The position numbers were made by a program, and so were the translations under genes. Below, in pieces: positions 1 to 4,608 of a stretch of 5,954 bases of DNA. The DNA is taken from assembly GCA_934122125.1 (NCBI GenBank), contig CAKOVW010000051.1:1-5954 (forward strand), given 5' to 3'. Each line of letters starts with the position of its first letter. Positions within the stretch are counted from its first letter, which is position 1. The DNA comes from an uncultured Clostridia bacterium (lineage in GTDB: Bacteria; Bacillota; Clostridia; TANB77; CAG-508). The notes beneath the pieces were generated by a model. The model had not been told where the DNA came from. It was given only the letters and a program-made list of their open reading frames with translations, and did no database searches.

Positions 1-77
1 AAAAAAGAAGCAGATAATAAAATCTGTTTCTTTTTTATTTTACACCAACGACCTATCGGTGTTATAGCGAAGCTATT
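1..77. repeat. Left copy of 77-bp terminal inverted repeat
   Basis: Bases 1-77 are the exact reverse complement of 5878-5954; the match breaks at base 78 (T here, A expected). The repeat contains three foldable parts: a hairpin at 7-30 followed by six T, a stem ACACC/GGTGT at 42-46 and 58-62, and a small hairpin ATAGC-GAA-GCTAT at 64-76. It lies just beyond the 3' end of the minus-strand pseudogene, as the right copy lies beyond the 3' end of the plus-strand operon. It could be a dispersed intergenic repeat, the end of a larger mobile unit, or the k-mer overlap of a contig cut at a repeat. Confidence 0.95.
7..36 (+). terminator. Terminator-like hairpin inside left repeat
   Basis: GAAGCAGAT (7-15) pairs with ATCTGTTTC (22-30) across a six-base loop, giving eight Watson-Crick pairs and one G-U, followed by six T (31-36). 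Read rightward it would stop transcription entering the window from the left. Read leftward the same stem carries one A-C mismatch but still runs into six U (complement of 1-6), so it could also end transcription of the minus-strand remnant. Confidence 0.7.
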
Positions 78-85
78 TCAATAAT

Positions 86-472
86 TCAATTATCTTTTCT
101 CTTAATATTTTTTTTCTTTTTTCGTAAAATTCTCCAATTTTTCCATTCTTCAATAGATATAGAAAAAGGCTTTGGTTCACTAAATCTGCTTTCTGGATGC
201 AAATGGTCTTGCTCGTGATTTTTATTTGTATCTATCCAATCTCTGCCAATAAAATATAAAACTTCTTCTGCTAATCTACTTCCTTTTTCGCTATTTAAAA
301 TGTCTTCAATTCTGCTTAAATATACACGGATTGCATTCAAGTCATTCTCATAAGTAGTTGGGTTATTATAAATATGATAAATAATAGGAACAAGTTTGGT
401 ATAATCATTAGAATATTATCTATTTTTGGAAAAAGAAAAGACTAGTTGTATCAAAACAATGCTTGTATTCAT
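86..472 (-). pseudogene. Remnant of DUF262/HNH-type (GmrSD-like) nuclease gene, C-terminal part
   Basis: The readable minus-strand frame starts at an ATG at 472-470, meets TAA at 418-416, then stays open to TGA at 88-86. Both sides of the TAA read like one protein (ending SKNR, then YSNDYTKLVPIIYHIY), so the stop is probably a C-to-T change in a CAA codon. The later part holds EVLYFIGRDW and then NHEQDHLHPESRF followed by SIEEWKNWRILR. As I recall the family, this resembles the His-containing half of the HNH motif in DUF262-linked nucleases. The expected continuation with the motif's asparagines (an LPNLQLLEG-like stretch) is missing; a Lys-rich run KKKKNIKRKDN replaces it. An intervening stretch between YLSR and the conserved NSEKGSRLAEEV also seems deleted, and the large N-terminal DUF262 domain is absent. 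The shorter open stretch from TTG at 340 is not a likely real start. Family assignment is from memory; decay is well supported. Confidence 0.6.
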
Positions 473-483
473 ATTATATATTA

Positions 484-499
484 AACACTACCTAGTGTT
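484..499. promoter_or_regulatory. 16-bp perfect palindrome, candidate operator
   Basis: AACACTA-CC-TAGTGTT has two perfect 7-bp arms around a 2-bp centre. It ends 5 bp before the ribosome binding site of the small membrane protein gene. A two-base centre is too tight for a good RNA hairpin, so a dimeric repressor site (TetR or similar) is the likelier reading. AT-rich -10-like hexamers (TATTAT at 472-477, TATATT at 477-482) precede it without a convincing -35, so it would lie at or near the transcription start. The binding protein is unknown; the TetR-type regulator at 1613 is one candidate. Confidence 0.45.
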
Positions 500-503
500 G
501 AAT

Positions 504-507
504 GGAG
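504..507 (+). promoter_or_regulatory. Ribosome binding site fixing the start at 517
   Basis: GGAG at 504-507 sits 9 bases before the ATG at 517. The upstream in-frame ATG at 502 overlaps this site and has no purine-rich site of its own, so 517 is the better start. Confidence 0.65.
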
Positions 508-516
508 TTGAAAAAT

Positions 517-783
517 ATGGAGTCAGAATACGGTTATTGTTGCGAAAAAAAATCAAAATGTAAGAGATGTAATTGCTTAGAAGTCATAGCTGCGATTGTT
601 GGTGCTTTATTTGCTTTAGTTATAGGTGTTATAATTGGAGCAGAATTAGCTTCAACAATACTTGGAGCATTAGCTGCAGTAATAGTCTTAGCAATAGTAC
701 TTGGATTACTTCTTATTATAACAGTAATTTTGATTATTTGTAAAAATATTTGTAAACACAAAATGAACATTACAATTTACTAA
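517..783 (+). CDS. Small Cys-rich membrane protein, family not recognised
   Basis: Encodes 88 residues. The N-terminal 20 are polar and Cys-rich (CC at 8-9, then C15, C18, C20 in CCEKKSKCKRCNC); residues 22-42 and about 46-74 are strongly hydrophobic and rich in Gly, Ala, Ile and Val, giving two or three membrane helices with small-residue spacing such as GALFALVIGVIIG. Two more Cys (75, 79) and a basic tail follow. The Cys cluster could bind metal or form disulfides, and the Gly/Ala spacing suggests helix packing into oligomers; both are inference. The gene stands alone, with a palindrome upstream and a strong terminator 13 bases after the stop, so it is probably an independently regulated unit. 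I do not recognise the family and assign no function. An ATG at 502 would add five residues but lacks a ribosome binding site. The antisense open frame over it is a shadow. Confidence 0.75.
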   Translation: MESEYGYCCEKKSKCKRCNCLEVIAAIVGALFALVIGVIIGAELASTILGALAAVIVLAIVLGLLLIITVILIICKNICKHKMNITIY

Positions 784-795
784 TGGGATTTTTTA

Positions 796-832
796 AATAG
801 AGTGGCTAAAATTAGCCACTCTATTATTTTTT
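796..832 (+). terminator. Strong rho-independent terminator after small membrane protein gene
   Basis: A perfect 14-bp inverted repeat, arms 796-809 and 812-825 with core GAGTGGCTAA/TTAGCCACTC, is followed by A and then six T (827-832). Only three A precede the stem, so it is directional, ending rightward transcription of the 517-783 gene. Confidence 0.9.
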
Positions 833-857
833 ACTATATAGGAAAAATGATATACAA

Positions 858-876
858 CAAGGTTAGGCTACCTTAG
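858..876. promoter_or_regulatory. Candidate DtxR/IdeR-family metal-regulator box
   Basis: Aligned with the known DtxR/IdeR consensus TTAGGTTAGGCTAACCTAA, this stretch matches 14 of 19 positions, including an unbroken run AGGTTAGGCTA. It is an imperfect palindrome (AAGGT, six bases, ACCTT). No gene starts immediately after it in either direction, so if real it may be a leftover from a lost iron- or manganese-regulated promoter. Confidence 0.3.
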
Positions 877-879
877 TTT

Positions 880-947
880 TAAACGAGCAAAGCGAGTGGC
901 ATGTATTTCGCACTTGCATCGAAGGCATACTTAGAAAAATGCCTTTC
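880..947. other. GC-richer foldable segment, possible dispersed repeat
   Basis: This block is clearly less AT-rich than its surroundings. GCGAGTG (892-898) can pair with CACTTGC (911-917) with one G-U over a 12-base loop, and GAAGGCAT (921-928) can pair with ATGCCTTT (939-946) with one G-U over a 10-base loop. The style (AAACGAGCAAAGCGAGTGG) resembles short palindromic intergenic repeats in Firmicutes. No long T run follows, so it is not a terminator. It could be a repeat, a structured RNA, or the 3' scar of a lost gene. Confidence 0.35.
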
Positions 948-957
948 TTAAAAAAAG

Positions 958-972
958 TTGAACAATATTCAA
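958..972. promoter_or_regulatory. Imperfect palindrome upstream of operon promoter
   Basis: TTGAA-CAATA-TTCAA has 5-bp arms and ends 7 bp before the -35 hexamer. Its position would suit an operator for the TetR-type regulator of the operon, but arms this short occur easily by chance in AT-rich DNA. Confidence 0.2.
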
Positions 973-979
973 AAAGCTG

Positions 980-1008
980 TTGATTTAATTTATATAAAGT
1001 TATATAAT
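980..1008 (+). promoter_or_regulatory. Sigma-A-type promoter for the operon
   Basis: TTGATT (980-985) lies 17 bp before a perfect TATAAT (1003-1008). The -35 matches the consensus at four of six positions and the spacing is ideal. Transcription would start near 1015 and read the permease remnant and then the five intact genes. No other promoter this good precedes the repressor gene. Confidence 0.65.
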
Positions 1009-1602
1009 AAAGGATACTAAAATAATTCAATATATCCTTGTAATGGAACAAATAAAAAGTTTCATACCTAAAATATATTTTCAAATTGCAATATATACAG
1101 CTTGCATGACATCAATAACATCTTCTTCTATATCTTTAGAAAGAGTTTTAATATTTTAAAAACTGTACCAGTGAAAGTAAAACAAATTTTGCTAGCTAAA
1201 GTAATTGCAAGTAATATAATAACAATACCTGTAATGCTTGTGAGTGATATTATATTTTTTATAGCTTTTAAAGCAGAAATAACGGATATTGTATTTATAC
1301 TTATGGCAACTTTAATAATGCCAACATTTACAGCTATTATAGGACTTTTAGTAAATTTAAAACATCCAAAATTAGATGCATCATCAGATACAGAAGTAGT
1401 AAAGCAGAGTATGAGCTCAGGTATTTCTGTATTGATAGGAATGGTACTTGGAATGCTATCAATAGTAGCGATGATAATTTTTTATAAATCAATAGACGTG
1501 TGCTTTACAGTTGAATTAATTATATTGGCAACAATGGTGGCAATATTATGGATGGTATTGAAAAAATATGGACAAAAGAGATTTATGCAAATATATAATT
1601 AA
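998..1602 (+). pseudogene. Truncated, frameshifted remnant of a large ABC-2-like permease
   Basis: Two frames together give the C-terminal part of a permease. The frame open from 998 (after TAA at 995) reads QIAIYTACMTSITSSSISLER to 1144; the next frame continues RKSFNILKTVPVKVKQILLAK from about 1138 to TAA at 1600-1602. Joined, this matches my recollection of the clostridial permease family with SITSSSISLEGKSFNILKSLP, which is normally 500 or more residues. The SLEGKS codons are short by 1 or 4 bases, making the frameshift. At least three hydrophobic helices follow, with the family-like segment GLLVNLKHPKLDASSDTEVVKQSMS between them. The N-terminal half and partner ATPase are missing. A TTG at 1102 opens a 166-residue frame, but it lacks a ribosome binding site and its first 12 residues are out-of-frame noise. 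A product from an internal start is possible but unlikely to transport alone. Confidence 0.75.
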
Positions 1603-1612
1603 GGAGTTTTAA

Positions 1613-2194
1613 ATGACAGAAAAAATAAAGCAATCTGAGCTTAAGAAGAAGCAAATAGTAGGAGCGGCTCTAGAGTTATTTTTTGAAAATGGATATGAAG
1701 GAACCTCTATTAGAATGATTCAAAATAAAGTTAAAAGTCCGGTAGGATTATTTTACTATTATTTTGAATCAAAAGATGCTGTTTTTGAAGAGGCAATAAA
1801 ATTGTTTTTTGAAAATTATGAAAAAGAGATGCAAAATGTAATTGACTCAAGTAAAAATAAGCCTGATGAAGTTTTAACAAAATACATAGACTATATGGAT
1901 TTTGCAACACAAGACTTTCGCAGTAAGTATTTAGCAAAACTTCATTGGACTATATTAGCAGCAATTAGAGAATATACTTTAAGAGTAATGAAAAAATATA
2001 TATTAGTGATATTAGAAGATTATGTCAAAAATGATGTTATAAAAATATCACAGGAAAATGTAACTATAATAGCAAACTTGATAGCTTTTGGCACAGGAAG
2101 TAGCATATTATACCAAAGCAAAGAAACATATGAGAAACAAAAGAATGATATTTTTAAAGAAATATCAAAATTATTAGGAACTAATAAATTTTAG
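1613..2194 (+). CDS. TetR/AcrR-family transcriptional regulator
   Basis: A 193-residue one-component repressor, normal length for the family. The N-terminal domain shows the TetR pattern: helix 1 around residues 9-27 (KKKQIVGAALELFFENGYEG), then the helix-turn-helix TSIRMIQNKVKSPVGLFYYYFESKDAVF at about 31-58, with the recognition helix ending in the typical FYYYF-SK. The C-terminal part is all-helical and divergent, as expected for a ligand-binding and dimer domain; the ligand cannot be read from sequence. ATG 1613 has AAGGAG at 1601-1606, overlapping the end of the permease remnant. The LiaF-like gene starts 16 bases after its stop. Being the first intact gene of the operon, it most likely represses its own promoter and releases it when an envelope-active or exported compound binds. 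The 484-499 palindrome may be a second target. Confidence 0.92.
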   Translation: MTEKIKQSELKKKQIVGAALELFFENGYEGTSIRMIQNKVKSPVGLFYYYFESKDAVFEEAIKLFFENYEKEMQNVIDSSKNKPDEVLTKYIDYMDFATQDFRSKYLAKLHWTILAAIREYTLRVMKKYILVILEDYVKNDVIKISQENVTIIANLIAFGTGSSILYQSKETYEKQKNDIFKEISKLLGTNKF

Positions 2195-2210
2195 AAAGAG
2201 GAGAGAAAAA

Positions 2211-2897
2211 ATGAAGAATTTTGGAAATGTACTATGGGGAATAGCTTTAATTGTACTAGGATTAATTATAGGAGGAAATGCTTTAGGAATTACAAATATA
2301 AACATATTTTTTGATGGATGGTGGACATTATTTATTATAATTCCTTGCTTTATAGGATTATTTAAAGAAAGAGAAAAAACAGGTAATATTATAGGATTAT
2401 TAATAGGAGTTGCATTATTGTTATGTTGTCAAGATATATTAGATTTTGATATGATATGGAAATTAGCACTTCCAGCAATTTTAATTATAATTGGACTTTC
2501 ATGTATATTTAAAGATACTTTTAATCATAAAATCAATGAAGAAATAAAAAAATTAAATGAAAATAGAACAAAAGACGGAGAATATTGTGCAACTTTTGCA
2601 GGACAAAACATAAAATTTGATGGAGAAAAGTTTAATGGAACAGAATTAACAGCTGTATTTGGTGGAGTTAAGTGTGATTTAACAAAAGCTATAATTGAAA
2701 ATGATGTTGTAATAAATGCTACAAGTGTGTTTGGTGGAATAGAAATTTATGTACCTGATGATGTAAATGTAAAAATTAAATCTTCATCAATATTTGGTGG
2801 GGTTAGTGAAAAAAGAAAGCCTGATGTCAAAAATGAAAATTCACACACAATTTATGTAAATGCTACTTGTGCATTTGGAGGTGTAGACATAAAATGA
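2211..2897 (+). CDS. LiaF-like membrane protein (LiaI/LiaF-type helices plus FGG-repeat domain)
   Basis: A 228-residue protein in two parts. Residues about 8-100 form four hydrophobic helices (roughly 8-28, 38-51, 59-73, 83-100) with the LiaI/LiaF-type signature DGWWTLFIIIP. After a charged linker (101-122), the C-terminal domain carries four FGG motifs (150, 174, 195, 222) in the form FGGV or FGGI, typical of the LiaF C-terminal beta domain seen in cell-wall-antibiotic response proteins. LiaF in Bacillus inhibits the LiaSR two-component system; no histidine kinase or response regulator is encoded here, so this copy may work with the ABC transporter or the repressor instead. ATG 2211 follows AGAGGAG (2197-2203) by 7 bases. 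Its stop overlaps the next start as ATGA, indicating translational coupling. The family call is firm; the role as sensor or modulator is inferred. Confidence 0.85.
   Translation: MKNFGNVLWGIALIVLGLIIGGNALGITNINIFFDGWWTLFIIIPCFIGLFKEREKTGNIIGLLIGVALLLCCQDILDFDMIWKLALPAILIIIGLSCIFKDTFNHKINEEIKKLNENRTKDGEYCATFAGQNIKFDGEKFNGTELTAVFGGVKCDLTKAIIENDVVINATSVFGGIEIYVPDDVNVKIKSSSIFGGVSEKRKPDVKNENSHTIYVNATCAFGGVDIK
2877..2883 (+). promoter_or_regulatory. Shine-Dalgarno inside the last FGG codons, fixing the start at 2894
   Basis: GGAGGTG lies 10 bases before ATG 2894 and inside the codons for the final FGGV motif of the upstream gene. An in-frame upstream ATG at 2867 would precede this site and overlap the upstream gene by 31 bases, so 2894 is preferred. 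Confidence 0.8.
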
Positions 2898-3697
2898 CAT
2901 CAACTCAAAAAATAATTAAATATTGTGCAATAGCTTTTGCAATTTTTCTAATAGTAACTATAATATCTGCTATATTAAGTGGAATATATGGGCTAGCAAA
3001 TGTATTGGGTTTAAGAAAAGAAACTAGTAAAGAACTTAATGATATGACTTTATCTAATGATTTAACTACATATTTGGATGTAGATATTTCTTATAGTAAT
3101 TTGAACATAAAAGTTGGAAAATATTTTATTGCTCAAACTAATAATGATAACATACAATGCAAACAAGATGGAAATAAATTAAAAATCAAGGATAAAAAAT
3201 TAAATTGGTTTTCTAAAAATAAAAACGAAGATTTAACTATATATATTCCTGAAAATTTACAATTTGAAGAAGTAAAAATTAACAATGGCGTTGGTAATGT
3301 TAATATTGAAAATTTGACAACTGAAAAATTGAAGTTAAATCTTGGGGCTGGTAAAACTACAATAAAATCAATAAATGCAAATCAAGCTGATATAGATACT
3401 GGAGCAGGAAAGTTTACAATTGAATCAGGAAATATTAGTAATTTGGATTTTGATATGGGAGTAGGAGAAACTAATGTAACAGCTAAAATAACTGGAAAAA
3501 ATAAAATTGATACAGGAGTTGGAAGTTTTAACCTTAAATTGTTGGATAGCCAAGAAAATTATAGATTTGATGTAGAAAAAGGTATAGGAAAAATAACTAT
3601 TGATGGTAAATCAATACTAGATGATAAAATTATTGGAAATGGTAAGAACTTTATAAAAATCAGTGGAGGAATAGGAAAAATAAAAATAGATTTTTAA
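2894..3697 (+). CDS. Membrane-anchored DUF4097-like beta-repeat protein
   Basis: 267 residues. A single hydrophobic segment (about 9-36) anchors it in the membrane; the rest is a beta-rich domain on one face of the membrane, probably outside. The domain has short Gly motifs GVG, GAG, GAG, GVG, GVG at residues 132, 151, 170, 189 and 208, exactly 19 residues apart, then GIG at 230 and 259. Alternating hydrophobic residues (KLKLNL, ADIDTG, LDFDMG) suggest stacked rungs of a beta-solenoid, the pattern of DUF4097 'putative adhesin' domains. Such proteins are often found beside LiaF/PspC-type proteins and ABC exporters in Firmicutes. The start overlaps the LiaF-like stop (ATGA). Function is not established; with a LiaF-like partner, membrane sensing or scaffolding is more likely than adhesion. 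Codon use matches its neighbours and the frame is intact. Confidence 0.8.
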   Translation: MTSTQKIIKYCAIAFAIFLIVTIISAILSGIYGLANVLGLRKETSKELNDMTLSNDLTTYLDVDISYSNLNIKVGKYFIAQTNNDNIQCKQDGNKLKIKDKKLNWFSKNKNEDLTIYIPENLQFEEVKINNGVGNVNIENLTTEKLKLNLGAGKTTIKSINANQADIDTGAGKFTIESGNISNLDFDMGVGETNVTAKITGKNKIDTGVGSFNLKLLDSQENYRFDVEKGIGKITIDGKSILDDKIIGNGKNFIKISGGIGKIKIDF

Positions 3698-3716
3698 CAA
3701 TAGGAGGAAATTTAAA

Positions 3717-4607
3717 GTGGGATTAATTTTAAAAGATGTTTCTAAAACATTTGTAGGAAAAAAAGTAGTAGATAAAATATCTTTTTCATTAGAAAAACCA
3801 GGAGTTTTTGGGTTACTTGGAACTAATGGAGCTGGAAAAACAACAACAATTAGAATGTTACTTGGAATAATAAAAAAAGATAGTGGAGAAATAACTTGGA
3901 ATGGAAAAAAGGTTGATAGAAAATCTGTAAACTTTGGATACCTTCCAGAAGAAAGAGGAGTATATCCTAAAGTTAAGATATATGATCAGTTAATGTATTT
4001 TGCAGAACTAAAGGGAATGAAAAAGGCAGAGGCTGATAGTACAATAAAAGATTGGGCAAAAAAATTAAAAGTTGAAGAATACATGCAAATGCCTGCCGAA
4101 AAATTATCAAAAGGAAATCAACAAAAAATTCAATTTATGACAGCAGTAATACATAATCCTGAATTGGTAGTATTAGATGAACCATTTAGTGGACTTGATC
4201 CTGTAAATACAGAATTATTAAAAAACATAATAATTGATTTAGTTAAAAATGGAAAATATGTAATAATGTCGGCACATCAAATGGCAACAATTGAAGAATT
4301 TTGTAGTGATATTTTAATATTGAATAAAGGAAAAACTGTACTACAAGGCAACTTAAAAGAGATTAAAGAAAAATATCCTGCCAATAGAGTAAGATTGGAA
4401 GTAAACAAATCAATAGACGAATATATTAATAAGTTGGGTCTTGAAAAAGAAAATGTAACAAATAATAATTATATAATAAAAATAGACGAAGAACAAAAGG
4501 CACATGAACTTTTAAAAGAGTTAATAAAAAATGAAATTATAGTTAATAAATTTGAAATAATGAAACCAACATTAAATGATATTTTTATAGAAAAGGTAGG
4601 TGAATAA
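3717..4607 (+). CDS. ABC transporter ATP-binding protein, NatA-like class
   Basis: A 296-residue ATPase that powers the permease encoded next. Motifs in order: Walker A GTNGAGKTT (35-43), Q-loop region GYLPEERGVYP (74-84), signature LSKGNQQKIQ (130-139), Walker B LVVLDEP (150-156) with E155 as catalytic base, D-loop SGLDP (158-162), switch His187 in SAHQ. The Glu where many families have the Q-loop Gln, and LSKGNQQK instead of LSGGQ, are characteristic of this NatA-like subclass rather than defects. Residues from about 217 form a C-terminal extension ending in MKPTLNDIFIEKVGE, as in ATPases carrying the DUF4162 tail. The start is GTG at 3717, with AGGAGG (3702-3707) 9 bases upstream; TAA at 4605-4607 is one base before the permease ATG. 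Likely an exporter ATPase; sodium, drug or peptide as substrate cannot be decided from sequence. Confidence 0.95.
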   Translation: MGLILKDVSKTFVGKKVVDKISFSLEKPGVFGLLGTNGAGKTTTIRMLLGIIKKDSGEITWNGKKVDRKSVNFGYLPEERGVYPKVKIYDQLMYFAELKGMKKAEADSTIKDWAKKLKVEEYMQMPAEKLSKGNQQKIQFMTAVIHNPELVVLDEPFSGLDPVNTELLKNIIIDLVKNGKYVIMSAHQMATIEEFCSDILILNKGKTVLQGNLKEIKEKYPANRVRLEVNKSIDEYINKLGLEKENVTNNNYIIKIDEEQKAHELLKELIKNEIIVNKFEIMKPTLNDIFIEKVGE

Positions 4608-4608
4608 T

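Larger units (their letters stand above)
833..997. other. Gene-free stretch between the small membrane gene and the operon
   Basis: No credible coding region. It holds a DtxR/IdeR-like box (858-876), a GC-richer foldable segment (880-947), a short imperfect palindrome (958-972) and the -35 region of the operon promoter. It may be a deletion or insertion junction: the permease remnant that follows has lost its N-terminal half and any partner ATPase gene. Confidence 0.6.

Noticed and set aside
1..77. End repeat as transposon terminal repeat or CRISPR repeat
   Set aside because: There is no transposase and no spaced array. The exact 77-bp length and abrupt limit fit an assembly overlap at a dispersed repeat at least as well, so I call it only a repeat.
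534..770. Minus-strand open frame opposite the small membrane protein gene
   Set aside because: It is the antisense shadow of a hydrophobic, low-complexity coding region; the plus strand has the binding site and terminator.
833..997. tRNA or known riboswitch in the gene-free stretch
   Set aside because: The stems at 892-917 and 921-946 do not make a cloverleaf, and I recognise no conserved riboswitch core.
863..1084. Minus-strand open frame of 73 codons
   Set aside because: It runs antisense through the operon promoter and the permease remnant, has no ribosome binding site that I can see and no recognisable pattern.
2867..2893. Earlier ATG for the DUF4097-like protein
   Set aside because: It lies before the ribosome binding site and within the conserved end of the LiaF-like gene; the added residues (MCIWRCRHK) look like out-of-frame reading.
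3717..4607. Defective ATPase because the Q-loop Gln and LSGGQ are replaced
   Set aside because: GYLPEERG and LSKGNQQK are the normal forms in this NatA-like subclass; Walker A, Walker B Glu and switch His are all present.
4600..4608. GTG start for the permease
   Set aside because: It overlaps the ATPase gene and the ribosome binding site itself; ATG 4609 is better placed.
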